64,000 bases of DNA from Limnohabitans sp. 2KL-51 (GCF_003063645.1 NZ_NESJ01000014.1:85312-149311); one strand, 5' to 3'. Shown: positions 45,589 to 55,198, counted from the first letter of the stretch. Translations and numbers: made by a program. The notes: generated from the letters alone by a model not told the origin.

Positions 45589-46440
45589 ATGCCCAGCGCT
45601 GGGCTGTTACTTCAGGCGCTGGCCTCAGGCGTCTTTCTGGGCGCGCTTTATGGCCTCATTGGCCTGGGCGTTGGCTTGGGCTGGGGCTTGTTGCGTCAGA
45701 TCAATCTGTCTCACTTTGCCTGGGTTTTTTTGTCGGCTTACATCACCTACGAACTCAAAACGCGCTTGGGTGTTGATCCGCTGATTTCCTTGCTGTTTTT
45801 GGTCCCTTTGTTTGGTCTTTTGGGCATGGCTGTGCAGGCCTTACTGGCCCGTTTTGCCATCACGCCTTTCAACTCTTTGTTGGTGACTTTTGGCATCACG
45901 GTGTCGGTAGAGGCTTTGCTGCAGTGGATTTGGAGTGCTGATTTCCGTCGCATGGCCTCGTTTTATGACGAGCACAAGTTCCGACTGGGCAGCGTGGTGG
46001 TGACTTACTCTGAAGCGCTGACGATGGGCATGGCGCTGTTGGCTGTCGGCTTGGCGTGGTGGATGTTGCATCGCACGGACATGGGCAAGTCGGTGAGGGC
46101 GAGTGCAGAAGACCCGGCCATTGCCACCGCATTCGGTATTCATGCCAAGCGACTGGCCATTTGGGTAGCAGGGTTTTGTGCAGCGCTGGCAGCTTGCGCA
46201 GGGGTTTGCGTGGCTTTGACTTTTACCTTGGCGCCGTCGCAAATTTTTTCTTGGGTCGGGGTGGTGTTCGCGGTGGTGATGGTGGGTCGGTTGGGCTCGG
46301 CTTTGACGCCCCTGATTGGTGGCCTGGTGATCGGCATCAGCGAATCCATGACCATGGCCTTGATTGCGCCAACTTGGGCGCCTTTGGTGGCGTTCACCGT
46401 GTTGATCTTGATTCTTTTGCTCAGGCGTGGTGATGAATAA
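45589..46440 (+). CDS. Liv-type ABC transporter permease (LivH-like)
   Basis: A 283-residue inner-membrane permease with about eight hydrophobic segments. ASGVFLGALYGLIGLGVGLG is the typical LivH N terminus. EDPAIATAFGIHAKRLA matches the cytoplasmic coupling loop that contacts the ATPase. It begins immediately after the binding-protein stop and overlaps the fused LivMG gene. Confidence 0.9.
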   Translation: MPSAGLLLQALASGVFLGALYGLIGLGVGLGWGLLRQINLSHFAWVFLSAYITYELKTRLGVDPLISLLFLVPLFGLLGMAVQALLARFAITPFNSLLVTFGITVSVEALLQWIWSADFRRMASFYDEHKFRLGSVVVTYSEALTMGMALLAVGLAWWMLHRTDMGKSVRASAEDPAIATAFGIHAKRLAIWVAGFCAALAACAGVCVALTFTLAPSQIFSWVGVVFAVVMVGRLGSALTPLIGGLVIGISESMTMALIAPTWAPLVAFTVLILILLLRRGDE

Positions 46441-48211
46441 GATTTGGCAATCTTCTGGCCTGTTCGCGGTGGTGATGGTGCTGTTGGCAGCCCCTTACAT
46501 GGGCTTGCCAGTGCATTGGCAGTCCTTGCTTTACGTGGTTTTCTTCTGGGTCACTTTGGCCACGTCCTGGAACATGCTGTCCGGCTATTCGGGCTATTTT
46601 TCATTCGGTCATGGTGCATTTTTCGGTGTGGGCATGTACGGCATGGCCACACTGGCCACCAAGGCCGAATGGCCCGTGGTGCCTGCTGCGCTGGGCAGTG
46701 GCTTGTTGGCCGCTGTGCTGGCGCTGGCCGTTGGCGCGGTCGTCTTCAATGCCCGAAAAATTCGCGGCGAATCGTTTGCTTTGATCACAATGGCCGTTGG
46801 CTTTGTGCTGGCAACGGTCATTGTGAACACGCCCATTGACGGTGGCCCTGGTGTTTATTTGATGTCGGTCAGTCTGCCGCAGTGGGGCCCCAAACCAGCC
46901 TCCACGTTCTATTACGCCAGCCTCGTCTTGACGATCTTGTGTGTCGCCGTCGCTTGGTGGTTGTTTCATGCCCGCGCGGGTGTGGGTCTGCTGGCCATCC
47001 ACGACGACGAAGATGTGGCCCAGGTCAACGGGGTGCCCACCTTCTGGCTCAAGATGGGGGCTTTCGCCTTGTCGAGCTTTTTTGCAGGTGTCATGGGGGC
47101 GATTCATGCGCTGTACGTTTCTTATGTGACGGTGGGAGAGACTTTCAACATCACGGTGCCTTTGACGGTGGTTCTCATGAGCGTGCTGGGCGGCAGTCGG
47201 CATTGGGCAGGTCCCATGCTGGGGGGGATTTTGATCACCTTTTTGCTCAATGCTTTCACGGCCGGTGAAAGTGCCTTGGTGGGCAAAGTCATCATTGGCC
47301 TGGTTTTGGCGGGTGCCGTGCTGGTCATGCCCCGCGGCATTTTGGGAACTTGGCAATTGAGGCAGCACAAACGCTTGATGCAAAAAAATCAGGATGCGGA
47401 GTTTTTACATGCCAGCGTTGAGTCCGTGCCTTCGCAAGAGCTTGAGCGCCCGCTGACGCGTCCTGCCGATTCAATGAATCGGCAAAAAGTGCTGCAAGTT
47501 CGCGGGTTGAGCAAACAATTCGCGGGCATCAGAGCGCTCAATCAAGTGGACCTCGATTTGTACCAAGGTGAAATTTTGGGCCTGCTAGGGCCCAATGGTT
47601 CGGGTAAATCCACCTTCATCAACGTGGTGACGGGGCATTACAAGCCGACAGAAGGCACGGTTTTGTTGCAAGGTAAATCTTGTGCGGGTTGGCCAGCTCA
47701 CCGGATTCGCCGTCAGGGGCTGTCGCGCACTTATCAGATACCTCGACCATTTCATGGGCTGACGGTTTTACAAAATGTGATTTTGGCGGCGCATTACGGT
47801 GGCACACGTTTGTCGGATGCGCAAGCCAAGCAAGAGGCGCTGGAGTGGATGCGTTTTACTGGTTTGCATGACAAAGGCGACTATTTTCCCGATGAGCTCA
47901 ACTTGCACCAACGTAAATTTCTCGAGTTGGCACGCGCATTGGCAGCAAGACCGCAAGTTTTGTTGCTCGACGAGGTGCTGTCGGGCTTGACCCCTTTCGA
48001 AATCATTGCTGCTGTTCAAACTATTCGGCGTATCCGTGATCGCGGCACGTCGATTGTGTTTGTTGAGCACGTCATGAGTGCGGTGTTGGCTTTGTCAGAC
48101 CGGCTGGTGGTGCTTAACCAAGGTGAAGTCATTGCAGAAGGCAGCCCTGAAGATGTCATGTCCCGAGAAGAAGTGGTGCGTGCCTATCTGGGCGATGAGG
48201 CGGCGGTGTAA
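46433..48211 (+). CDS. fused Liv-type permease and ATPase (LivM-LivG)
   Basis: A 592-residue fusion. Residues 1 to about 310 are a LivM-like permease (SGYSGYFSFGHGAFFGVGMY, EDVAQVNGVPTFWLK). A linker near residues 315-345 leads to an ABC ATPase with Walker A LLGPNGSGKST, signature-like segment LNLHQRKFLELARAL, and Walker B VLLLDEVLSGL. The signature differs from the usual LSGGQ, as is common in LivG. The ATG at 46433 overlaps the LivH stop; GTG codons at 46427 and 46430 are alternatives. Confidence 0.9.
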   Translation: MNKIWQSSGLFAVVMVLLAAPYMGLPVHWQSLLYVVFFWVTLATSWNMLSGYSGYFSFGHGAFFGVGMYGMATLATKAEWPVVPAALGSGLLAAVLALAVGAVVFNARKIRGESFALITMAVGFVLATVIVNTPIDGGPGVYLMSVSLPQWGPKPASTFYYASLVLTILCVAVAWWLFHARAGVGLLAIHDDEDVAQVNGVPTFWLKMGAFALSSFFAGVMGAIHALYVSYVTVGETFNITVPLTVVLMSVLGGSRHWAGPMLGGILITFLLNAFTAGESALVGKVIIGLVLAGAVLVMPRGILGTWQLRQHKRLMQKNQDAEFLHASVESVPSQELERPLTRPADSMNRQKVLQVRGLSKQFAGIRALNQVDLDLYQGEILGLLGPNGSGKSTFINVVTGHYKPTEGTVLLQGKSCAGWPAHRIRRQGLSRTYQIPRPFHGLTVLQNVILAAHYGGTRLSDAQAKQEALEWMRFTGLHDKGDYFPDELNLHQRKFLELARALAARPQVLLLDEVLSGLTPFEIIAAVQTIRRIRDRGTSIVFVEHVMSAVLALSDRLVVLNQGEVIAEGSPEDVMSREEVVRAYLGDEAAV

Positions 48212-48213
48212 GC

Positions 48214-48918
48214 ATGCTCCAAATTGATCAAATCCAAGTCAACTACGGTGCTGCCCCTGCTCTGTGGGATATCTCTTTGCACATCAATCCAGGTGAATTG
48301 ATCTCGGTGATTGGCCCCAATGGCGCTGGCAAGACCACCTTGATCAATGCGGTCATGGGTCTGAACCCCCTGAAATCCGGAAAAATCGTGTGGGAAGGGG
48401 AGACAGTGTCCTTGCTACCGCCCCATCGATTGTGCGAACGTGGCTTGGCTTTGGTTCCCGAAAGCCGAAGGTTATTTACCACCATGACTGTGCGTGAGAA
48501 CCTGGAGTTGGGTGCCATGCACCCCGCCGCGCGTGCCCAACGTGCTCATACTCTCGAGCAGGTCTGCGCTCTTTTTCCGGCGGTGCGCGCAAAATTAGAC
48601 CAAGTGTCCGGGACCTTGTCAGGCGGGCAACAGCAAATGGTCGCCATTGGCCGTGCCATGATGGCTTTGCCGCGATTGCTGTTGCTGGATGAGCCCTCAT
48701 TGGGCTTGGCCCCCAGCATCGTTGGCGAGATGTTCAGGTCCATTGAATCTATTCATCGCAGCGGAACAGCGGTCATGTTGGTCGAGCAAAACGTCAGCCG
48801 TGCCTTGGCCATTTCGCAGCGCACCTATGTGTTGGAAAACGGACGGGTTGTCACCTCCGGCTTGTCCAGCGAACTGGGCAGTCGCGACGAAATCCGCAAA
48901 GCCTACTTGGGCATCTGA
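48214..48918 (+). CDS. Liv-type ABC transporter ATPase (LivF-like)
   Basis: A 234-residue ATPase: Walker A IGPNGAGKTTLI, signature LSGGQQQMVAIGRAMM, Walker B LLLLDEPSLGLAP. The short C terminus and LVPESRRLF segment are typical of LivF. It starts 3 bases after the LivMG stop and completes the importer. The next gene converges and ends 3 bases away. Confidence 0.93.
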   Translation: MLQIDQIQVNYGAAPALWDISLHINPGELISVIGPNGAGKTTLINAVMGLNPLKSGKIVWEGETVSLLPPHRLCERGLALVPESRRLFTTMTVRENLELGAMHPAARAQRAHTLEQVCALFPAVRAKLDQVSGTLSGGQQQMVAIGRAMMALPRLLLLDEPSLGLAPSIVGEMFRSIESIHRSGTAVMLVEQNVSRALAISQRTYVLENGRVVTSGLSSELGSRDEIRKAYLGI

Positions 48919-48920
48919 AC

Positions 48921-49940
48921 TCAGGCAAGACGGTTTTGTGCACCGGGGCAATACCCGGAAATGGTTTGAATGCCTTGGGCATGCCGGATGGCATCCACCG
49001 TGGCCAGTGCCGTGGCCTCGGCCGCCATCACCGTGAGCAGCATCAGATCCACCGGACCAGTTTCAGTGCCGGTCGCCAAGGCAAACAGCGTGTCGCCGTC
49101 CAGCGTGGTGTGCGCGGGGCGGATGCTGCGCGCCAGGCCGTCGTGTGCACTCATGGCCATGCGTTTGGCTTGGGCTTTGGTGAGCATGGCATTGGTCGCC
49201 ACCACACCGATCGTGGTGTTGGTGCCGGTCAGGGGGCGGTTGCCCCGCTCGCCTTGCAGCAAGGCGTATTGGGTGTCAAGCAAGTGATGCCCATCGGCCG
49301 TGCGGGCACCGGCCAGCACATGGCCTGTAGCAGGGTCGATCACATCGCCCACCGCGTTGCAGGCGACCAAGGCGCCCACCACCCAAGGACCCACGCGCAC
49401 GCTGGCGTTGCCAATGCCGCCTTTCATGCAGCGGTCCAGACCGAAGAGTTTGCCCACGCACGCGCCTGCGCCTGCGCCCACATTGCCTGCTGCGGGAGGT
49501 GCGGTCGATGCCGCTTCGCAGGCGGCGTAACCGGCCTCAGCGTTCGGGCGGGCTGTCGGGTTGTCGCCCTCGCGCACGACGGGCAAGTCAAACAGCACAG
49601 CAGCGGGCACGATGGGCACACGGCCGTAGCCGGTTTCAAAGCCAATACCATGCTCATCGAGCCAGCGCACCACACCCGTGGCTGCGTCCAGGCCAAAGGC
49701 GCTGCCGCCACTGAGCAACACGGCGTGCACTTTGTCCACCAGGTTGGCGGGGTCCAACAAGTCGGTTTCTCGGGTGCCGGGGGCTGCACCGCGCACGTCC
49801 ACCGCGCCTACCGCGCCATCAGGGGCCAGCACCACCGAGCATCCCGTCAGGCGCTCGCTCAGTGTGTAATGTCCTAGGCGAAGGCCTGGCACATCCACGA
49901 TGCTGCCTTGGCTGCTGTTTACAATCATTTCAGATGACAT
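48921..49940 (-). CDS. P1 family peptidase (DmpA-like L-aminopeptidase/D-esterase)
   Basis: A 339-residue self-processing Ntn-like hydrolase. GSIVDVPGLRLGHYT and LLSGGSAFGLDAATGV are N-terminal family motifs. TNTTIGVVATNAMLTKAQ holds the processing site and Thr nucleophile region that becomes the N terminus of the small chain. Relatives release N-terminal D- or L-residues or hydrolyse beta-peptides. It is divergent from a complete peptide-type ABC importer across 43 bases, which suggests that imported short peptides are its substrates. Confidence 0.9.
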   Translation of the reverse strand: MSSEMIVNSSQGSIVDVPGLRLGHYTLSERLTGCSVVLAPDGAVGAVDVRGAAPGTRETDLLDPANLVDKVHAVLLSGGSAFGLDAATGVVRWLDEHGIGFETGYGRVPIVPAAVLFDLPVVREGDNPTARPNAEAGYAACEAASTAPPAAGNVGAGAGACVGKLFGLDRCMKGGIGNASVRVGPWVVGALVACNAVGDVIDPATGHVLAGARTADGHHLLDTQYALLQGERGNRPLTGTNTTIGVVATNAMLTKAQAKRMAMSAHDGLARSIRPAHTTLDGDTLFALATGTETGPVDLMLLTVMAAEATALATVDAIRHAQGIQTISGYCPGAQNRLA

Positions 49941-49983
49941 GTCTGCCTTTTTTAACCTGGCTCACAAACCCCAAGGATAGCGC

Positions 49984-50949
49984 GTGCCCCTGTTTGTATT
50001 GAGACGGCTGCTGAGCTTTGTGTTGACCCTGCTGGCCACCTCAGCCGTTGTGTTTGCCGTGTTGGAGTTGCTGCCTGGCAATGCCGCACAGGTCATTTTG
50101 GGCGAAACGGCCACGCCCGAGTCGATCGCCGCGATGGAAGACAAGCTGGGCCTGAACCAGCCCGCGGCCACCCGCTACCTGAGCTGGATAGGCGGCATGT
50201 TGCAGGGCAAGACGGGCCTGAGCATCTCATATGACACCCCCACGGCGCAGCTGATGGCCGAGCGCATGCAGGTGACGCTGCCGCTGGCCGTGATGGCCAT
50301 GGGGCTCACGGTGGCCCTGGCGTTGGCGCTGGGCATTTATGCCGCTTCGCAGCAAAACAAGGTAGGCGATGTGGGCGTGATGACGCTCAGCCAACTGGGT
50401 TTGGCCTTGCCTAATTTCTGGCTGGCTATTCTTTTGATCTTGCTCTTCGCAGTGCACCTGGAGTGGGTGAGCGCGGGCGGTTTTCCGGGCTGGTCTGAGG
50501 ACGATGGCGGCGGTATGTTCGAGGGCATCAAAGCCTTGCTCTTGCCCGCGATGGCGCTGGCCGCGGTGCAAACGGCTATTCTGACGCGAGTCACCCGCTC
50601 GGCCGTGCTCGACACTTTGCGCGAAGACTTTGTGCGCACCGCCCGGGCCAAGGGCTTGTCTCGTCGCCAAGTGCTGTGGGGTCATGTGCTGCGCAACGCC
50701 ATGATTCCGGTGCTGACGGTCATGGGCTTGCAGTTTGGCAACCTGATCACCAGTGCCATCGTGATAGAAAACGTGTTTGTGCTGCCCGGCATTGGGCGGC
50801 TGATTTTTCAGGCCATTGCCAACCGCGACCTGATCGTGGTGCGCGATGTGGTCATGTTGCTGTCGGCCTTGGTCATACTGATCAACTTTTGCATCGATGT
50901 GCTGTATGCGTGGATCGATCCACGACTGAAGGCGGGCCATGCCGAATAA
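49984..50949 (+). CDS. peptide/nickel-type ABC transporter permease (DppB-like)
   Basis: A 321-residue permease starting at GTG 49984. FVLRRLLSFVLTLLATS is the typical first membrane helix of DppB/OppB, and DTLREDFVRTARAKGLSRRQ the conserved cytoplasmic EAA loop. About six membrane helices. It is the first gene of a five-gene importer operon and overlaps the second permease by 11 bases. Confidence 0.92.
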   Translation: MPLFVLRRLLSFVLTLLATSAVVFAVLELLPGNAAQVILGETATPESIAAMEDKLGLNQPAATRYLSWIGGMLQGKTGLSISYDTPTAQLMAERMQVTLPLAVMAMGLTVALALALGIYAASQQNKVGDVGVMTLSQLGLALPNFWLAILLILLFAVHLEWVSAGGFPGWSEDDGGGMFEGIKALLLPAMALAAVQTAILTRVTRSAVLDTLREDFVRTARAKGLSRRQVLWGHVLRNAMIPVLTVMGLQFGNLITSAIVIENVFVLPGIGRLIFQAIANRDLIVVRDVVMLLSALVILINFCIDVLYAWIDPRLKAGHAE

Positions 50950-51784
50950 GAATGCTGTTTGGCAACGTGCCTTGCGCCACCCGAGTTTTGTGGCGGGTGG
51001 GGCCATGGTGCTGCTGATGGTGCTGTGCGCCGTGTTGTCCTTGTTCTGGTCCCCTTACCCGGTGGGCGACATCGACATTCCCAACAAACTGGCCTCGCCC
51101 AGCGCGGCGCATTGGCTGGGCACCGACAGCCTGGGTCGCGACATCGGCTCATTGCTGCTTGTGGGTAGCCAAAACTCCTTGCTGGTGGGCTTCATCGCGG
51201 TGGGCATTGGCCTGGGTGTGGGTGTGCCTCTGGGTTTACTGGCCTCGGCGCGGCGAGGCTGGGTCGAAGAGGTGATCATGCGGGCCTCGGACTTCACCTT
51301 CGCCTTCCCGGCGTTGTTGTCGGCCATCATGCTGACCGCGATTTACGGGCCGGGTTTGGTGGTGAGCATCGTGGCCATTGGCATTTTCAACATTCCAGTG
51401 TTTGCCCGCATTTCGCGGGGCGCGGCCAACGCGGTCTGGGCGCGGGACTACACAGCGGCGGCGCGTGCTGCAGGCAAAGGACCATTGGCCATTACCTTGG
51501 CGCATGTTTTGCCCAACATCGCCAGTGTGCTGATCGTGCAGGCCACCATCCAGTTCGCCATCGCGATCCTGGCCGAAGCGGCTTTGTCTTATCTGGGCTT
51601 GGGCACCCAGCCACCGCAACCCAGCTGGGGTCGCATGCTCAACGAAGCGCAGTCGCAGATGTTCCAGGCCCCCATGCTCGCGGTGTACCCGGGCGCAGCG
51701 ATCGCGCTGGCGGTGTTGGGTTTGAATTTATTGGGCGATGGTTTGCGCGATGTGCTCGACCCCCGGCTGGCGCGGCAGAGGTAA
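50939..51784 (+). CDS. peptide/nickel-type ABC transporter permease (DppC-like)
   Basis: A 281-residue permease. HWLGTDSLGRDIGSLLLVGS is the hallmark of DppC/OppC, and RDYTAAARAAGKGPLAITLA the EAA loop. The start ATG lies inside the DppB-like gene's 3' end. Five to six membrane helices are visible. Confidence 0.92.
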   Translation: MPNKNAVWQRALRHPSFVAGGAMVLLMVLCAVLSLFWSPYPVGDIDIPNKLASPSAAHWLGTDSLGRDIGSLLLVGSQNSLLVGFIAVGIGLGVGVPLGLLASARRGWVEEVIMRASDFTFAFPALLSAIMLTAIYGPGLVVSIVAIGIFNIPVFARISRGAANAVWARDYTAAARAAGKGPLAITLAHVLPNIASVLIVQATIQFAIAILAEAALSYLGLGTQPPQPSWGRMLNEAQSQMFQAPMLAVYPGAAIALAVLGLNLLGDGLRDVLDPRLARQR

Positions 51785-51786
51785 AC

Positions 51787-52791
51787 ATGCGTGATCTTTC
51801 AAGCGCCAAGCCTTTGCTGCAAGTCGACGATTTGCGGGTGAGCCTGCCCACGGCCCGGGGCTGGGCACCTGCTTTGCGCGGGGTGTCCTGGCGCATGGAG
51901 CGCGGCCAGACGGTGGGCCTGATTGGCGAGAGCGGCAGCGGCAAATCGCTCACCGCTTTGGCCCTGATGGGCTTGTTGCCTGAACGCGCACGCGTGAGCG
52001 GCTCCATCGTGCTGCAAGGCCAAGAGCTGGTGGGCCTGCCCGAGCCGCAGTTGTGCCAGCTGCGCGGTGCCCGCATGGCGATGGTCTTTCAGGAGCCGAT
52101 GACGGCGCTCAACCCCCTGCACCCCATCTGGAAGCAGATTGCCGAGCCTTTGCGCTTGCACCAACACATGAGTGCCAGCGATGCCAAAGCCCGTGCCCTG
52201 CAGTTGCTCGAACGGGTGCAGCTGCCCCGGGCGCGTGAGCGGCTTGACGCCTATCCGCACGAGCTGTCGGGGGGGCAACGTCAGCGCGTGATGATCTCGA
52301 TCGCGCTGGCCTGCAGCCCCGACCTGTTGATTGCGGACGAACCCACCACTGCGCTGGATGTGACGGTGCAAAAAGAGGTGTTGTCGCTCATCAAACAATT
52401 GGTGCACGAAGACGGCATGGGCTTGATGTTGATCAGCCACGACCTGGGCCTGATGCAGGACCAGGTGGACCGCGTCATGGTCATGTACGGTGGGGCTGTG
52501 GTCGAGAGTGCGGCCACGCCGGATTTGTTTGCGCACCGGGCGCACCCCTACACACGCGGTTTGTTTGCGGCGCGCCCGCGCTTGGGGTTGGCACGAGGCA
52601 CCCGCTTGACCACGATCCCCGGCAGCGTGCCTGAGTTGATGGATTTTCCGGCGGGCTGTGCCTTTGCAGACCGTTGCAGCTTGGCGGTGGATGAATGCCG
52701 CCAGACACCCCCGCAGGCGCAAAGCATGGCCAGCCATGGTGCCGGCGAAACGCCCCATGTGGTCAGTTGCCCACGCTGGAGGCTGCCATGA
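51787..52791 (+). CDS. peptide-type ABC transporter ATPase (DppD-like)
   Basis: A 334-residue ATPase with Walker A IGESGSGKSLTALA, signature LSGGQRQRVMISIAL and Walker B LLIADEPTTALDV. The C-terminal extension has the cysteine-rich segment CAFADRCSLAVDEC typical of DppD/OppD. Its stop overlaps the start of the second ATPase (ATGA). Confidence 0.93.
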   Translation: MRDLSSAKPLLQVDDLRVSLPTARGWAPALRGVSWRMERGQTVGLIGESGSGKSLTALALMGLLPERARVSGSIVLQGQELVGLPEPQLCQLRGARMAMVFQEPMTALNPLHPIWKQIAEPLRLHQHMSASDAKARALQLLERVQLPRARERLDAYPHELSGGQRQRVMISIALACSPDLLIADEPTTALDVTVQKEVLSLIKQLVHEDGMGLMLISHDLGLMQDQVDRVMVMYGGAVVESAATPDLFAHRAHPYTRGLFAARPRLGLARGTRLTTIPGSVPELMDFPAGCAFADRCSLAVDECRQTPPQAQSMASHGAGETPHVVSCPRWRLP

Positions 52792-53612
52792 ACGAGACGT
52801 CTACATCTGCGCCACTGCTGGAGGTGAAGCATTTGGGTCGGCGTTTTGTCTTGCCCCGCGCTGGTTTGTTTCAACCCGCAGGGGCATTGCAGGCTTTGTC
52901 GGACGTGAGCTTCAGCCTGCAGCCGGGCAAAAGTTTAGGCATTGTGGGCGAGTCCGGTTCAGGCAAGTCCACCTTGGCGCGTTTGGTCATGGCGCTGGAC
53001 AGGCCCACCGAGGGGCAGGTCTTCTTCAATGGCACCGATGTGCACCAGACCCATGGCCAGGCTTTGCGTCAGTTGCGCAGCGGTTTTCAGATGGTGTTTC
53101 AGGACCCTTATGGTTCTTTGGATCCACGCCAAAAAGTGCTGGCTATTGTGACCGAGCCCATCCAGTCATGGCTCAAGCCTGCTGATGGCCGCTCAGAGCT
53201 GCGCGACAGAGCCGCCCAGGCTTTGAGCGAGGTGGGACTCAGGACCGCCGACCTGGACAAATACCCGCACGAGTTTTCGGGTGGGCAACGCCAGCGCATT
53301 GCCATTGCACGCGCTCTGATTACCCGCCCCGCATTGATCGTGGCCGATGAGCCGGTCAGCGCGCTCGATGTGTCCGTGCAAGCGCAGGTGCTTAATTTGA
53401 TGATGGACTTGCAAGACCGGTACGACCTGAGCTATTTGCTGGTCAGTCATGACCTTGCGGTGGTCAACTTGATGTGCGACGATGTGCTGGTCTTGCAGTC
53501 GGGCCGCGTGGTCGAGCAAGGCCCGGCAAGCCAAATTTTTGAGCAGGCCGAGCACCCTTACACTCGCGCCTTGTTGGCAGCGGTGCCAGGTCACCGCGAA
53601 GATTTTTTTTGA
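52788..53612 (+). CDS. peptide-type ABC transporter ATPase (DppF-like)
   Basis: A 274-residue ATPase from MNETSTSAPLL at 52788. Walker A VGESGSGKSTLARL, signature FSGGQRQRIAIARAL and Walker B LIVADEPVSALDVS are intact. It is shorter at the C terminus than many DppF proteins, ending soon after HPYTRALLAAVPG. It pairs with the DppD-like subunit as the importer's ATPase heterodimer. Confidence 0.93.
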   Translation: MNETSTSAPLLEVKHLGRRFVLPRAGLFQPAGALQALSDVSFSLQPGKSLGIVGESGSGKSTLARLVMALDRPTEGQVFFNGTDVHQTHGQALRQLRSGFQMVFQDPYGSLDPRQKVLAIVTEPIQSWLKPADGRSELRDRAAQALSEVGLRTADLDKYPHEFSGGQRQRIAIARALITRPALIVADEPVSALDVSVQAQVLNLMMDLQDRYDLSYLLVSHDLAVVNLMCDDVLVLQSGRVVEQGPASQIFEQAEHPYTRALLAAVPGHREDFF

Positions 53613-53625
53613 AACAGGAGAAAAC

Positions 53626-55143
53626 ATGAGCAAGCCATTTCCTTTGACCCGCCGCGCTTTGGGCGTTAGTTCGGTGGCTGTGCTGGCCGCCAGCATCGCA
53701 TGGGCCCCTTTGCAGGCGCAGGCCCAGTCGCGCAAAGACACGGTCATCTTGGGCATGATCCTGGAGCCCACCAGCCTGGACCCGACCATGGCCCCGGCTG
53801 CCGCCATTGGTGAGGTGGTGCACTACAACATCCTCGAAGGCCTCACCAAAATCAACGTCGATGGGTCCATTACCCCCTTGCTGGCCGAGAGCTGGAAGAT
53901 GGACGCCGACGGCAAGGCCTACACCTTCAAGCTGCGCAAGGGCGTGAAGTTTTCCGATGGCGCAACTTTCGATTCGGCCGCTGTCAAATTCAGTTTTGAC
54001 CGCGCCAAAGACGCCAAGAGCACCAACAAAGCCAAAGGCGCGGTGTTCAACAACATCAGCCACATCTCCACGCCCGATGCGCACACCGTGGTGCTGGTGC
54101 TGAACAACCCGGACGGCAACTTCCTGTTCCGCATGGGTGAGAACACAGCCGTGATCCTGCACCCCGACAGCGCGGCCAATGCCGCCACCAAGCCCGTGGG
54201 CACGGGCCCCTACAAACTCGACAGCTGGGCCAAAGGCACGGCGGTGAGCTTGTCCAAGTGGGACGGCTTTCGCGACGCCAACGCCATCAAAGTGAAGAAA
54301 GTCACCTTCCGATTCATCAACGATTCTGCCGCCCAAGTGGCTGCCTTGCTCGCGGGCGACATCGACGGCATGCCACGTTTCCAGTCACCGCAAAGCCTGC
54401 AACAGTTCCAGAAAGACAAGCGCTTTGTGGTCGAGTTGGGCAGCACGGCCGGCAAAGGCATCATGACCATCAACAACCGCAAAAAACCGTTTGACGATGT
54501 GCGTGTGCGCCGAGCCCTGTCGCACGCCGTCGATAAAAAAGCTTTCATCGATGGCGTATTTGAAGGCCTGGCCAAACCCATTGGCAGTCACATGACTCCC
54601 ACCGATGCCGGTTATGTTGACCTGACTGGCGTGTACGCCTACGACCCCGAAAAAGCCAAAGCCCTGCTCAAGGAAGCCGGTGTGCAAACCCCATTGAACG
54701 TGACCTTGACCCTGCCCCCTCCGCCTTATGCCCGCAAGGGTGGCGAAATTTTGGCCGCGCAACTTGCCAAGGTGGGCATTGTGGCCAAAATTGAAAACGT
54801 GGAATGGGCACAGTGGCTGGGCGGCACCTTCAAGGGCAACTTTGACCTCACGGTCATCAACCATGTGGAGCCACTGGACTACATGGCTTACGCCAACCCG
54901 CAGTATTACTGGGGATACGACAGCAAGGCCTTCCGCGATCTGGCAGCCAATCACGCCGCCACAACGGGCACCAAAGAGCGCACGCAACTGTTTGGCGACA
55001 TGCAGCGCATGATCGCCAAGGATGCGGTCAACGTGTTCTTGTTCAACGCCACCAACACGGCGGTTTACCGCAAAGGCCTCAAAGGCCTGTGGTCCAGCTC
55101 GCCTGTTTTTGCCAACGACATGTCGGTCGTGTCCTGGCAATAA
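53626..55143 (+). CDS. extracellular solute-binding protein family 5 (peptide-type)
   Basis: A 505-residue periplasmic receptor; AGGAG at 53616-53620 fixes the ATG at 53626. The N terminus has a twin-arginine-like TRRALGVSS stretch before the hydrophobic core and the AQAQS cleavage region, so Tat export is possible. EPTSLDPTMAPA and LAESWKMDADGKAYTFKLRK are hallmarks of the family. It ends the importer operon, 55 bases before tRNA-Arg. Confidence 0.93.
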   Translation: MSKPFPLTRRALGVSSVAVLAASIAWAPLQAQAQSRKDTVILGMILEPTSLDPTMAPAAAIGEVVHYNILEGLTKINVDGSITPLLAESWKMDADGKAYTFKLRKGVKFSDGATFDSAAVKFSFDRAKDAKSTNKAKGAVFNNISHISTPDAHTVVLVLNNPDGNFLFRMGENTAVILHPDSAANAATKPVGTGPYKLDSWAKGTAVSLSKWDGFRDANAIKVKKVTFRFINDSAAQVAALLAGDIDGMPRFQSPQSLQQFQKDKRFVVELGSTAGKGIMTINNRKKPFDDVRVRRALSHAVDKKAFIDGVFEGLAKPIGSHMTPTDAGYVDLTGVYAYDPEKAKALLKEAGVQTPLNVTLTLPPPPYARKGGEILAAQLAKVGIVAKIENVEWAQWLGGTFKGNFDLTVINHVEPLDYMAYANPQYYWGYDSKAFRDLAANHAATTGTKERTQLFGDMQRMIAKDAVNVFLFNATNTAVYRKGLKGLWSSSPVFANDMSVVSWQ

Positions 55144-55180
55144 ATTGAAGGACAGCCCGAAAGCGCCCTGAAAAGCTTGC

Positions 55181-55186
55181 TATAAT
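55181..55186 (+). promoter_or_regulatory. -10 element of the tRNA-Arg promoter
   Basis: A consensus TATAAT lies 12 bases before the mature tRNA 5' end, preceded by TGC (TGCTATAAT, a near extended -10). No good -35 is found at 17-base spacing. Confidence 0.6.
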
Positions 55187-55198
55187 TCTTTGCACGAT

